Shown here one piece after another: positions 10,006 to 22,314 of a stretch of DNA of 64,000 nucleotides. The notes under the pieces were generated by a model. It was given only the letters and a program-made list of their open reading frames with translations, did not search any database and was not told where the DNA came from. Position 1 is the stretch's first letter, and each line of letters begins with the position of its first letter. This stretch comes from Septoria linicola (taxonomy: Eukaryota; Ascomycota; Dothideomycetes; Mycosphaerellales; Mycosphaerellaceae), in assembly GCA_024114885.1 (NCBI GenBank), contig CP099425.1:1984001-2048000 (forward strand). Direction: 5' to 3'. Position numbers and translations under genes: made by a program.

Positions 10006-11334
10006 TCAGCTGGACCCCGGTCGCGTCTCTGCTGGGTGCCTTTCCCGGAATCGCGACAGGTCCATCGCGGCGACAGAAGAAGTTGTCGATGTCTGAGGAC
10101 CGCGTGGGTGCTCCTCATTGGCTCGAGATGCAGGCCTGTGCGGCGCTTCGTCGCCGGCTGAGTGACCATTATTGCCGTGTCCATCGTGGGCTGAGTCTCG
10201 TTTCTGAAATGAAGGAGCTGGTGGGTCTTCTCGCCTATTGCTGGAGCTGTCAGGCCTACTATCGGGATCGCGGCCTAGAGAAGCATTGCTTCGGGTACGT
10301 GCGTGGCCTCGACCACCTTGCCGAGAACTGGACGATGTGGTCGAAAAAGATGGTGAAGTGTACTGCGGTCCAGCTGATGGTGGAGGTGCTGCTTGGTGAT
10401 CGCCTTGAGCTTTCCGCTTTCGCGGCGAGTCCTTGTAGTCATGGTCTCTCAAATTGGACGATGGTGCTGAGATCTGGTCACTCTTGGTCGCCGGTGTTTG
10501 TGGCTGCTGACTCGATTTAGACTCGCTCGGCGGCACCCAGTGGTGGAAGTATATCGATGGCGATGACGTCGCCTGATCTTGATGCACTGTCTGACTTTGT
10601 TGCAGAGGATGTGACGTGCCGGACGGCGGAGGTGGCTGGTGAACGTACATCTCGTTCGTTGTAAGCCTCGGAAGCTGTGTATGCGCTGCAGTCCGTGGAG
10701 CCGATGTGTGCTGCTGCTGTTGTTGCTGCTGATGTCTACCAGGTGAAGGTTGGTATGCGGAGAATGTGGTCTGAAGTGGTCCTGGTGGTGCTACGGGCTC
10801 AGCGGTCGATTGAGTATGCAGGACTTGCTGATGCTGAGGATGTTGAGCGGTCGGGAATGGAGCTGGTACTGGCGGACCGATGAGCCTGCCATCTCGTCGC
10901 ATATCTGGCGAGGGCTGTTGCTGTAGCTGCTGCTGCTGTGACACCTGCAGCTGGCTCGCATATTGTTGCAGCCAGTCCATGCTGATGTTGAACAGATTTC
11001 CGCCCCCAATGCCAGCATAAATCATTGGTACCATAGCTGGTGGCACGCCAGCTCGAAGCGACTCTCGCAGCATGTCCGATTCGATCTTGCGTTGCTCGAG
11101 CCGAAGAGTCTCCTGTCTCGTCTTTTCTTCTTCCTGCTTTCGTTTGTCCTCCTCGGCCTTTGCAGCAAGCCAGTTGCGCATATGGTCTTCCTGCCCTGCC
11201 CACTGCCGTGGTGGATCTGGGATTGCTCCCAGCTGGGAACCAAGTGAGGTAGGCGGAGCAGCTCTGGCTGGATCTGGAAGAGCCATTGCCGATGGAGGAG
11301 GAAGCCCTCTGTGAGGATGGTGGGGTGTGGTCAT
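10006..11334 (-). CDS. Conserved fungal unknown, Gln/Pro-rich
   Basis: A 442-residue frame if the ATG at 11334 is used; an in-frame ATG at 11505 would add 57 residues. I prefer 11334 because the protein from there starts with a Pro-rich segment leading into the only ordered-looking part, residues about 40-120: RQWAGQEDHMRNWLAAK, a Lys/Glu-rich helix, and a SLRAGVPPAMVPMIYAGIGGG motif. I recall this core from other filamentous fungi as an uncharacterised conserved family. The rest is disordered: poly-Gln stretches, then an isolated SIYFHHWVPP motif, a KRK basic patch and a Ser/Arg/Asp-rich tail ending in RFRERHPAETRPGSS. The composition suggests a nuclear regulatory protein, but nothing shows a specific function. 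Confidence 0.75.
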   Translation of the reverse strand: MTTPHHPHRGLPPPSAMALPDPARAAPPTSLGSQLGAIPDPPRQWAGQEDHMRNWLAAKAEEDKRKQEEEKTRQETLRLEQRKIESDMLRESLRAGVPPAMVPMIYAGIGGGNLFNISMDWLQQYASQLQVSQQQQLQQQPSPDMRRDGRLIGPPVPAPFPTAQHPQHQQVLHTQSTAEPVAPPGPLQTTFSAYQPSPGRHQQQQQQQHTSAPRTAAHTQLPRLTTNEMYVHQPPPPSGTSHPLQQSQTVHQDQATSSPSIYFHHWVPPSESKSSQQPQTPATKSDQISAPSSNLRDHDYKDSPRKRKAQGDHQAAPPPSAGPQYTSPSFSTTSSSSRQGGRGHARTRSNASLGRDPDSRPDSSSNRREDPPAPSFQKRDSAHDGHGNNGHSAGDEAPHRPASRANEEHPRGPQTSTTSSVAAMDLSRFRERHPAETRPGSS

Positions 11335-14300
11335 GTTGTCGTGTGGTTCACTGCTGACCCGCAGCAAGCTCACCGGTGGTGGAGAATTAGTAACCCGCAG
11401 GCTGGGTGAGAATCGCGACTTAGCAAGCGATATTCTTGGGTTGAAATCATGGGTGTATCTGTGACTGAACTCTATCTTAGTCGGCTGCGATATCGTCAGT
11501 GACATGGGCGCGATTCTGGAGCTCTCTCGAGCATGCAATTGCTATGGCTAGGCAAATCGTTTGGGCAAAAAAAATCGGAAAAACAGAGATTGCAGAAGAC
11601 GTAGCGAATACATACCTTTCACCACGTGTATCGTTTCCCAAAGTGAGCCAACTGCACGAACAGATTGGTCGTCGAAGGCTCAAGTGAGACCCTGCTTCAG
11701 ACTGTCGATCTATGGCCAGGCACTCGTGATTCGCTACTCGCATATAACTCCTTGCTACTGTTGCATCCGGGCTAGTCTGCAGAGAGCTGATGCAGGAAAT
11801 TCGAACGAACGTAAAGGCGGCGAGAGGCGATCGAATCAATCTTCGCGATGCGCCAACAGTCGAATGTAAGAAGGCGAGGCGGCGCGCAGCGGCCTAGAGC
11901 TCCGGAGGAGTGAACACGAGCTGAGAAGAGAATGTGCCAGGTCAATCCCGTACCCGCTTTGGCAATCGGTCGTCCTGAGAAGGATGGGCACGAATAAGTC
12001 GTAAGAAGGCGAGCCGAGCCAACAAAAGCTGACGTCCTGTCAATCGAAGTGATCAGCTGAGTTGAGCAGATCGAGGCGTGGGCCCGAACACGCGAGTGAC
12101 GGTGAATGCGGGAATGACGTTCCTAGATACGCTGGGAATGCAGTCCAAAGCAACAACGTCTGCCACTCGCGACGTTGTGGATGTTCACATGAGCCCTGCA
12201 GGCAAGCCCGTCGGGCCTGTGCTAGTAGAAATGAATCGTGGCAACGATCGAATGCATCGCTGCCGATCCAGAAGCGCTGCAAGAAGGTGGGCAGCGGGAT
12301 GTGTTTGGCGCACAAGGCCAACAAAATGCAGAGCGCGAGAGCACCACACCAGCCAGAAACGGCGCAGCGTGTGCGCCAAACACGGCGAGATGGGACAAGC
12401 TTCGCTGCAACAATGTCGCTTTACCACTTGATGAAACACCTAACGGCTATCCCGGTCACTGTCATCTTTGCGGCAGTGCGGCCATTTCAGGGATCGGCAG
12501 TGTTCAGCACGCAGCGAACGCCGTGTTCACTTGCATTACTTGCTGTCGCTGTTCCATGGGGAGCATTGCTCCTCGCGCAAAGTTGCCTGTGGCTGCCGCT
12601 ATTGCACGGCGAAGCTATGGCATGAACCCTGATATGAGCCGTGTGGCTTAGGGCTCGAAGCCTCGAACGTGCTGTCCATGAGGTTTCCTTATGATGCGCT
12701 TTGCGATCGCGGAGACTCGCTCACGAGCAAGTTCAGAACCCGAAGCCCGCTTGGAAGTCCTGGAGTGATGAGGTGTGTGTCCCACCACGATATCGTTTCA
12801 CATTAACTCCCAAGGCCGGAGGCATCTGGAACAGTCGGCAAGCGGCAATGCGTCTGCTGCTGGGTTTCCTCTGCCACTCGAGATAGCCGTTGGACAGCCC
12901 AGCCACTTCGCACCTCCGCAGCAGCACGAACCCGGGTCGCGGCCAGATCAAGCCAGTCGCCGCCATACCGCTGCTCTGAAACGCCGTGGCGTCGTAGACT
13001 CCATCAGGCTGTCATTCTGCGAAGCAGATGGTGTGGCTGGCAGATGACTACCAGTCTGCAGACCAATCAAGAGGACAAGAAGTGTGTTCCGTCAGCGTGC
13101 GCACTCCAAAAGCGGCATAATGCCGCCGTCGAAGAGACTGAAAGGCTAACCCGCGAGTTAGAACATGCTAAAGCGCCTCCAGAACCATGCTTCTTGATCT
13201 GTACAAAGCACAAGTCCAGTGATCAGGAAGCGACAACTATGCCCAACGAACACGAGCATTCATCATCACTATGATCGTGTATGTTGAAGAAGGCACGAGG
13301 GTCCAGACCATAAGCTTTGACAGGGGTGAGCACATGGCAAGCGAGCTCGCGTGCTGGGAAGCACCATACTGTTGATCTTTCACATTCGCGGTCAAGATCA
13401 CCACGGTCGCCAGAATTTGTCGCAACGACGATCGTCGAAGGATTTTCCGAAGGCCATTTTTCGCGAGATTCTTAGCGACACGTCGATGACAATCAAAGCG
13501 ATAGATGGCATGGCCTGGACCTCAAAAGACCGTTAGGGGGAGAGGCTGCCAAGAAGACCACGTTCATCGCGTGGTGACTTTTCCACCACTGGCAATAACG
13601 ACATAGCATCGTGACATTGGCTAACGTGATGCTCCAGGACGCGTTTGACGAGGCAAGTGCAAGCGATCGAGCCGCGTTCACGACTACAACATGGACTCTG
13701 CACGGTTTCGTCAGAAGCTACATTTGTTGGCCAAGGTTGGTAGTCAGGCAGCTTTACGGTCTGCAACATCGACTATCAGGTTTGTTGAATAGCCACAAAA
13801 CTCTGACTGACACCTGGATGTTCTATGGTTGGTGGAATTGTGCACAGTCAGTATGGGAGACGCCGGATCGACAGTCGAGAACGGCAAGATATGCTACTAC
13901 ATCTGCATGCAATCACGAACTGCTTGGGAAGGAAGAATTGGCAGCGATCCTTTTGACATCGCACCTTGATCTGTGCTCAACAACGGTTCCGCGAACTCGC
14001 CTGGACTCTCTGGCTCGATGGAGTCAGCTCCTACATCGCTGTTGAGCATACTGAGCAGCGATGAGTTGCAGCGCAAGCGGGTCCCCGCCTGCACGAAATT
14101 TTGCCTCGCATGCAGGACTGCTCGCGCGCTGTCGTGTCTCCCCTCGAGCAGTCGACTCTACAGTTGACAGCCGTCACTGATCGTCTGCGAAGTGCTTCTG
14201 TACAGATACTATGTGCTGAGGCTCGCTGCGAACGTCCAGCGAACATACGGGACCTGACTTGGTTTACCGTACGTCATGCTAATGCAGAAACGGATAGCAC

Positions 14301-15292
14301 TCATTCACGAAACGATTCAAACACATGTAGATAGTCGATACTGCGTCTATCTCTAGCCTACGAAATGGAAGGTGGGGCATCTCAAGCACAGCTGATCATC
14401 GCCGGCGCCGCAAACCGCTTCGGAAAAGGTTTCATATGGCCGCCGTGCCGAAGCATGCGCTGCGACGATGTACATGATCCCATCAATAACCGCAGTGATC
14501 AAATGCCGAGAACACAAGCTCGAACCGAACAAGCTGCACAAGGTCAGACTTGCAATACTGGCCCGACCACGGGAAGCATAACTCAAAGTGCCGAACATAC
14601 AACATGATGAACCATGTCGGCATTTCAGAATACACGGCATGTGCGGGCAGCTACATGCTTCAGATGCCATCGTACGGCAGTGCGAGAGCCGCAATGCAGT
14701 CGTTGACGGCCTGTCTGTTGGTTCCAGGGGAGAAACCAAAGAGTTAGCTGTACTTTTCGCGAGACGTGCGAAGCAACGACACGCATCTAGTAACCACTCA
14801 ATGCCTGACTGAGGACTCGCGTGATAACATTATCGTGTGTGGCCACTTCACGCACGAGAGACCGAGGAAATAGTGTATAGGTGGACGACCGACGCCGCAT
14901 GGGACAATCGAGTCCTACACCTATGTTATTGCTGTATACAGCGTTTTCTGAAAAGGTAAGCAAGCTGGCTTAATTACTCGGCGGTCTTTGGAACGGCTTC
15001 TCCTGTGCGGAGACTTCTTAATGGACAGAGAGCTCCACAGCTGGCTGACTTAGGAAGTCGTGGCAGAACATCTCCAACCATCAAAAGCAGTTGAGCCAGA
15101 CAGAAGAGATGAGACCGGAAGGACACATAAAAAGCGCAAGCCAAGAAGCGAATGCCATTGTCATTACAGTGAAAGCATTCAATCTACACCCATCAAGAAC
15201 CTAAAAGAAAGACTGAACACGCTCGAACGCTACTATCCAATTCCATAATTCGTGATCCAGCAACATCAATCTCGTCAATCCCTTCCTACTTC
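11335..15292. other. Gene-free stretch of about 4 kb
   Basis: Between a minus-strand start (11334) and the stop of the next minus-strand gene (15293). Short open frames occur on all strands (longest about 187 codons at 12062-12625), but none has a domain, signal peptide or consistent splice pattern. Base composition is ordinary and not AT-rich, so this is not an obvious repeat-induced-mutation island. One short hairpin is listed separately. Confidence 0.5.
14877..14924. repeat. Short inverted repeat (7-bp stem, 34-nt loop)
   Basis: ATAGGTG at 14877-14883 pairs perfectly with CACCTAT at 14918-14924. The inner sequence includes ATCGAGTCC, faintly like a tRNA T-loop, but the 48-nt span is too short for a tRNA. 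Probably chance. Confidence 0.25.
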
Positions 15293-18200
15293 TTACTTGA
15301 AGTACCCAACGCCACTTCCCTCGTTTCCACTCTCGCATGCGGCAGTAGGACAATCAGTACCAAGTCCACTATCGCTAGGAGGCGCGTAGAAGCGCTCCAA
15401 CTCCTTCTTGTCCATCTCACCCATCACTTCTTGTACGGCAGCCTCGATCTCTGAAGCTGTAGCTTGTATCGGAGCAACACTGCTGACTTCTGACTGTCCC
15501 TCCGGCACGGTGCTCAGACTGGATCGAGGCAAGGTGGAGAGCTCCGACTCATTGATAGCACCCAGTTGTGCATCACGCTCGTGGGCTGGTGTCTGGCTCA
15601 AGTGGCCATTCGCTGAGCTTCCGATGGAACTGCGGCGATCTAGGTCCGTGCCCGTGAGATACGAGCCGTTGCTGAGGTATGAGCCCGTATCATAAGTCAT
15701 GTCGCTGGGCGCCAGGCTACGACGATTCCCATCCTCATCGGGGGTCTCGCCCTCCTCGCCAAGATAGCTACCGGTGGCGTAGGAAAGACTGCCATCGGTA
15801 CCAGACAGGTGACTCGTTCTGCGCTCGGTACCAACATCAGAGCCAAACTCTTGGGGAGAAGCGTCAATTGTCTCATCTTCCTCAGACAGCTCATTCTCCT
15901 TATTCTCGACTGTCGACGCAAGCGAGGCGACGCGCTGCTTGCGCTCCGTCCACGACGGCTTGCGCATGAAATTGTGCTTGACCGAGTGGCTGCGCTTGAC
16001 ATTGCCAAGTCCACCACCGTTCGCCAATGAAGGCTTATCCGAGAACGCATGTGCGCCAGTTGGGACATTGTGGTTGATCTGGTTGAGCGACATGATACGT
16101 CTCTCTGCGGTGTTTGGTGCTACAATGCCATTGCGGAGTAGGCCAGGTCGAGCTTTCATGGCCAGAGCGTGGTTTGCTTTGAGAGGTGCCACGCTCGATG
16201 TGACGGTTTGAGCAGATGCCGCGGAAGCATTACTTGGGACTCGAAGGTCGCGGCCCGTGGGCTTCTTCTTAGGCGGCGAAGATGCTGGCTTGTTAGACTT
16301 GGACAATAGCAACATGCGCGATTGATTCATGACACCCTCCAGCATACGTCGCTCGATGGCGGCTGCCTTGTTGTCCATGTCGTGCAGCTCGTCGCGGCGA
16401 ATGTGTAGCGCGGTCTCCATTGCAGAGACATCAGCATTGAGGCGAGCCTTTTGCGCAGCCAACACTTCCTTCTCGGCCTTGAGCTGCTCAACAGCCGCCT
16501 GAAGAGACATCTTCTCCTCGTTGAGGACAGTGATATCGGCCTCCAGCTGATCCTTACGTTCCAGACGGCGCTCGAGAAGGAGAGCGATCTCCTCTGCTTC
16601 CTTCTCTTTGCTTTCGTGTTCGTTCTGGATCTGCTTGTTTTGCGCGGCGACAAATGCGGAGACTTCAGTGGCAGTTGCCATGACCTTGGAGTGGATCTCG
16701 TCCAGGCGCTCTAATTGAGAAGAGCGGTCCTTGGCTTCCTCAACATGGCCCATCAACTGATCCAGCTTCGCATGCACAGAAGTATCATCGTACTTCTCAG
16801 CAGGGGCGGAAGCTTCTACAGGCGGCGGCATAAGCAGTGGCAGCGACTTCTCAAGAGCTGCGTGATGAGACTTCAGACCATCTGCATGCTGTGTCTTCGA
16901 CTCTTCGAAGCCAGCCTTGAGCGAGTCTTGGAGCTCCTTTACAGCTTGAGCTTGCTCCTCAGCGGCAGTGGACGCTTTCTGAGAATGCTCATAGTGCTGG
17001 TTGATCAGAGCTCGAACTTCTTCAAGCGTGACCATAAAGCGAGGGTTGTGCTCGGACATGTCGCTCTGCACAACATCCACGGCTGCGAGAACTCTGGCTA
17101 CCTCACTGCGAGTGGCAGCATGTTCACCCTTGAGATCGTCCGAAGCCTCATCGAGCTTGGATTGCAGGACTTCGCCTTGTGCAAAGACGGTTTTGGACTC
17201 TTCAGTCATCTTCTCCACCTGAGCAGGCAGATCTCCGATGAACGCAGTCAGGGTAGATCCAAGAGTGTCGATTGAGAGTTTCAGGTCATCCGCCATTTCT
17301 TTCGTGCTGCTCAGAAGTTCTTCTTGTTTCGTCACGTTCTCTTCCATGGCCTTCGATTTCTCCTCGGCAGCTGTTTGAGCATCATCGTACTTGCTCATCA
17401 GCGCGCCGAAGGAACTGTCAAGCTTCTCACCTAGCTCGGTCACCACTGCATCTTTGTGTTCAGACTGCTTCTCGAGCGCAGACTCTGAAGATGTGGCATG
17501 GTCGACCTTGATAGCCTCGATGGATGTATGAGCCTTCTCAAACTCCTCCTTCAACTTCTCCATGATTTCCTTGACCTCGGTGACGACAGCTTCGTTATCG
17601 GACCGCTCCTCGAGGCCCTTGAGTGTCACACCGAGCGCGTTGATACCAGTCTCGCCATCAGCGACTTTTTCAAGCAGCTCAACTTTGATCTCGGTAATGA
17701 GAGTCTTGACCTCATCGATCTGTGCGATGGTGTCGTCGAACTCTTTCTTGCGGTCGTCAAAAGCTTTGGCAGTGACTGCAATATCGGTCTCATAGCTGTC
17801 ACGCATCTTGTCGTGGCTTTCACGGAAATCGTTGATCAGACCCTGCAGTTGCTCGACATCGGACTTGGTTGGCACAGTCTCGGGATCTGGGTTGTGCATC
17901 TCGCTGACAGTCGTCTTGATCTCAGTGCAAAGGACTCCAAGCACGTCGAGATCTGCCTTTGTCATAATCTCGGGCTTCTCCTCTGCATCACGAGCTTCAT
18001 TCCTCGCTTTCACATCGTCCATCATCGTTTTGATGTCACTGACCAGGACTTCCACCACAGCGACATCGGCCTTTGACGCCGTGGAGTTCTCGATCTTTTC
18101 AGTAATACCAACGAGTGCTTCATTCGCGACGGCGACTGCGACTTGAATATCATCAATGTGATCCTTGGTGGCAGTGGTGGCCGGGTCAGGCAACACCATC

Positions 18201-21200
18201 TCTTCGAGCTGAGCCTTGGTGTTGCGGAGCAACGTCTCGATAGCATCTGTGTCTTCCTTCAAGGCAGCGCCTTCTGGGCCGCGCTCTTCTGGCTTCGATC
18301 CGATATCGACGACGCTTTCTTGGAGCTCGCGGATCATGCTCTCAATGCTTGTCAAATCCGCTTTGAGCGCTATGCCATCTGGCACTTGTGCTTGGCTATG
18401 CTGTCCAGACAGGCTGTGCACGGCGTGATCCATGGCCTCGATCTTGATCTGCATCTGCGCTAGCATGACTTCAACGCCTGCAAGGTCGGCCTTGGTGGTA
18501 CCGCCCGTAGCCTTCGAAGCAGCCTCTGCCGCTGCGATATCCTCTGGTGACAGCTCGCGCGTCAGACCGCCGGCCACACCATCTGCAAGAACAATCTCGC
18601 CGCCCTGAAGTTCACGAGTCTTGCCATCTGGAGACGTGATCTTCTCCATCTCGGATCGCAAACCTGCCAGACCGTCTTTCAAGGTCTCCAGAATCTCGTA
18701 GTTGACTGTCTGGTCCAAGGGCTTGTCCAGCGTCTTTACAATATCGGCGCGCAGACTCTCGAGACCCTCGTTGATTGCGTCCAAGACCTGGCCTTGATGC
18801 TGCATGATGGTCTCCGGGTTGTCAAGCTTCTTTTCAAGGTGAGAGCGCAGATCATCCAGCCCTAGGCGAACGGCGTCGAGTACTTCCTCGTTGCTGCCTC
18901 CATGCACAACACTGTTGGCGATGGAAGTGCGCAGATTCTCGAACTCGCCTCGGATTGCCTCAAGTTGCTCGGTAGATATGCCTTCTTTGTCATGCTTTGC
19001 GACAGCATCTTTGACGTCGTCCAGGCTCGCTCGAATGGCATCAAGTGTCTCGCTGTCCGCATCGCTGACCGAGCGCTCTGTGCCGCCTCCGACAACGAGC
19101 GCGCTGCCGAGGGAGTCTCTGAAGGCCTCAAGCTCCTGTTTCAAAGCAGCCAAAGCAGCTGCAGATGCATCGTCCTGGTCGGCAAGCATCTGTGTGCGCA
19201 GCTCGTCGATAGTCTCGCGTATGCTGCCAGAAACAGCCTCCTTGTCTGTGTCGCTGATCATGGCATGGATGGACTCCTTCAGAGTTGCAAGCTCCTCGCG
19301 CATGGCAGCCACAACTTCATCAGTGGCCCCACCTGCCAATGCGCTGAGTTCTGTGCCGTTGAGCTTGCCATGCAGTGCAACCATCGAGTCTTGAATAGTC
19401 TCCATAAGTTCGTTCTTGTCAGCAGCGTTGGCATTCAGAATGGCACCCTTGAGCTGATCAAACTCCTCCTTCATGGCCTCGTTGAGCTCCTCGTTGTTAG
19501 TGAGATCCTCATGCCGGCTCTCGAAGTGGGCTTTGAGATCGTCCAAGCCCTCTTTCAGCACCATAATTACGGCAGTGGTTTGACCAGCATTGGAATCTTC
19601 GACGTCGCGAACTGAGCCAGTCTCTTTGACAGCGTTGTGAAGCTGCTCAAATTCTGCACGAATGTAATCCAGCATGTCAGCCCTGCCGCCGTCATGTGAA
19701 GGACCATCGGCGCAGTACCCCTTCACGTCTTCGCGCAGCTGTTCAAGGCCACTCTTGACGGTGTCGACGATCTCGTCTTTGCCAGTGACGTCTTGAGCAC
19801 GGTCGACATATGTCTCAATCTCGCGCCGCAGGGCCTCCAGACCATCCTTGATGGCCTCCAGTACCTGTTCTGTGTCGCGGCCGTTGGCTGCAGAGTATTG
19901 CTTGAACTCTACTCGCATCTCCTCAATGAGTCCACTAAGCTGCTGCAAGACCTGGTCACTGAAGCCGCCAAACGGATCGTCCAAGCCAGCCTTGACTGCA
20001 TCGAACAAGTCGTTGCGGCTAATCTCCAGTTCCCGCGGCGCAGATGGGCCGTGCTCTGCAAGACCTGCAGTCACGGCTGCTAGGACCATCGCGCTCATCG
20101 CGTCATGACTGACTGGAGCATCCGAGGATGGCGGCGTGAACTCGTCCAGAGCCTGTCGTACGTTGGCGATGAGCTCTTCCTTGAGCTGGGTGAGCTGCTC
20201 CGCTGGGTAAGGGGTCTGGAAGTCCTTGAGCGCCTCCTGCATAACCTCATAGATCTCACCCTTGTCGATCTGAGCTGGTGTGGGCTCGCCACGATTTTGA
20301 CGGTGCTCTTCTAAGCCTTCTTTCAGCACGTTGAGAATCTCATCGCGCTCGAGACCGAATTGTTGTAGCTCGATATTGGGCTCGAAATCCTGGAGTCCTT
20401 CCTTTACAGCAGCTAGTACGCCATCCCTGTCAACACCAGCGTTCACAATCTCTGTCTCTCGCGACTTCTCCAGGCTTTGATTGTGCTCAGCAAGCGCGCG
20501 TTGTACAGTTGCGAGCATGTCATCCGCATCCGGACCAGAGCGAGCAACTGCCAGCTGCTTGAATGTGTCATCATCTTGCTCTGCTCGCTCTTTCATGATG
20601 TTGGCTAGGTTTTGCTTGAGTTCTGCCACACCCTCTCCGACGATGCGCTGGACTTCTTCAAGATGCTCGGTGTCTTTGCCTTCGTGAATGGACCTATCCA
20701 GAGTGCTGTTGAGTTGAGTGTCGCCGATTTGGTCCAGTTTCTTGCCGAGCTCTCTGCCCATGCCTAGGACTTCGCCTCGAAGATCGCGCACCAGACCTTT
20801 GACCTCAGAGGTCGTGCCACCAGAATGCGTCACAGAGTCCTTGATACGCTGGAGCAGTCGAAGGACTTCTTCATCGCTCGAATCACGCCGCGCACCAGAT
20901 TTGGACCCGCTCTGGTGCTGAGGAGAATCGAAATTCAGCTCAAGCTTTGGAGGGCCACCATTGACAGTGCTTACCGGAACCAATGCTTGCGACTCAGAGC
21001 GCTCTCTGATGAATTCTGTCAATTCCTCGATCTTCTTCTTAGCATCCTTGTTTTCTTTGCCGCTCTTCTCCAAGAGTTCGGACAAAGTAACTAGAAGCCG
21101 GTCTTGCCCGTCCTTGGTGACCATTTCGCGAATGATCTTCTCCAGCATAGCCACGCTGGCCGCACCTTCAACTGAATATGGAGATGGAGATCCTGGACAG

Positions 21201-22314
21201 CGAGGCTCGTCTAGAAAGCTGTGCGCGCTGGCAGCTCGGGGTAGACTATGCGACTTGCCTGCAGATGGGGGAGAGCCGAATGGCTTGCTGTCAATGTAGT
21301 GGCTGAAGCTGCTCGTGCTACGCGCAGAGCTGCCAACAGGAGGTGGTGGAAGCAAACCTTGTGTTGATACTGATGAGGCCAGCTCACGTAGACTCTTGCG
21401 AATATCTTCGTCGCGGGAGTTGGTTGCCTCTTTCAAGGTCAGCAGATCTGTGGCGTTGTCTTTACTGCGCCGACTTAGATTCTTCATCTCGTTTTGCAAA
21501 TTCGTCGCGATCGTGGTCAGGTTGAGGAGCTGACTCGAGAAGTCGTAATTCGTGTGTACACGCGTGCCAGTCGGCGTGCTTGGGACATTGACATTCGTGA
21601 TATCGTTAAGAGGTGGGTCGGGGACTTGCATTGTCTGCAGTGCCAACATTGTCGCAGATGGAGGTGTGTTCTCGCCATAGATGGATCGTTGTCGCGTAGA
21701 GGGTCGAAGGGTGGGGGTGTCCTTCAGCATATCGCGTTCCTTCTCTGCGGGCGTCGGAGTGGTGCTCCGCTGCGGCGAAGGTGAGAGGTCTTCGATGCTG
21801 TTCATGCGCCCCGGCATCCATGAGTGTCGCGAATTCGGTCGCTCAGGTGATCGCTCTGGAGATCGGTTTTCGAGGTAGCTGCGCAGGTCCTTGACGGGAC
21901 TCGACTGTAGCGACTGCATGCGCTTGTGGTGCGCGCCTTTGACGAGACTCCGCTCCTCGCCTAGCCTGCCGTTCTGTGTGTAGCTCGAAATGGGAGCGCT
22001 TTCGCGGGCCTTTTCCACGATGGCTTTGGCGGCGGCGGCAATACCAGCCGACGTGTTGGCCTTGGTGGGTGAGGATCCCGTTGACGGGTTTAGAGGCAGT
22101 GGCGGAGGGGCGCGTTCGGGATCGGAGCTGTCCCACCTGCGTTTGATGGCCGTCAGTAAAGTCATTTTATAGCGCGCATGGGCGACAGCAGCAGCAGCAG
22201 CAGCAGCATCAACAACAAAGCAATTGTGCACACTCACATGGGGACGCTGGCCCGGCCATCGCTGAGGCTGAAGGAATGTCGGTCGCGTGACGATTCCCTC
22301 TCGTAGCCCGACAT
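15293..22314 (-). CDS. Giant coiled-coil repeat protein (about 2306 residues)
   Basis: Two exons: 22314-22238 and 22136-15293, joined by a 101-nt intron with GTGAGT donor, TTTACTGACGG branch region and CGCAG acceptor. The spliced start reads MSGYERESSRDRHSFSLSDG and then enters WDSSDPERAPPPLPLNPS in exon 2, which I recall at the N-terminus of related fungal proteins. The frame reading straight through the intron and starting further upstream is not the real N-terminus. Residues about 30-480 are Ser/Pro-rich and disordered. Residues about 560-1200 hold some 18 copies of a degenerate 30-45-residue helical repeat (core LDAIRxGLxxLRxxL). Residues about 1235-1460 hold about six copies of a second repeat (core TKADLxxIExLLxEIK). 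More coiled coil follows, including a strong one near 1858-1958, then a disordered tail ending in GVGYFK. It is probably a scaffold or tether. The cellular role is unknown to me. Confidence 0.85.
22186..22206. repeat. (CAG)7 microsatellite inside an intron
   Basis: Seven perfect CAG units on the plus strand (CTG on the transcript) inside the 101-nt first intron (22137-22237) of the coiled-coil gene, between donor and branch region. Length polymorphism here would change intron length, not the protein. Confidence 0.85.

Noticed and set aside
12062..12625. 187-codon plus-strand open frame in the 4-kb gap
   Set aside because: Arg/Cys/Ala-rich composition, no domain, overlapping open frames on the other strand; looks like random open sequence.
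14877..14924. Possible tRNA (7-bp stem plus T-loop-like ATCGAGTCC)
   Set aside because: Only 48 nt between stem ends and no D or anticodon arm.
15060..15248. 62-codon frame with KKRKPR and a short helical stretch (NLKERLNTLERYY)
   Set aside because: It starts with GTG, is very short and has no partner exon; too little to call a gene.
18902..19615. 237-codon plus-strand frame inside the giant coiled-coil gene
   Set aside because: Antisense shadow caused by the codon bias of the repeat array.
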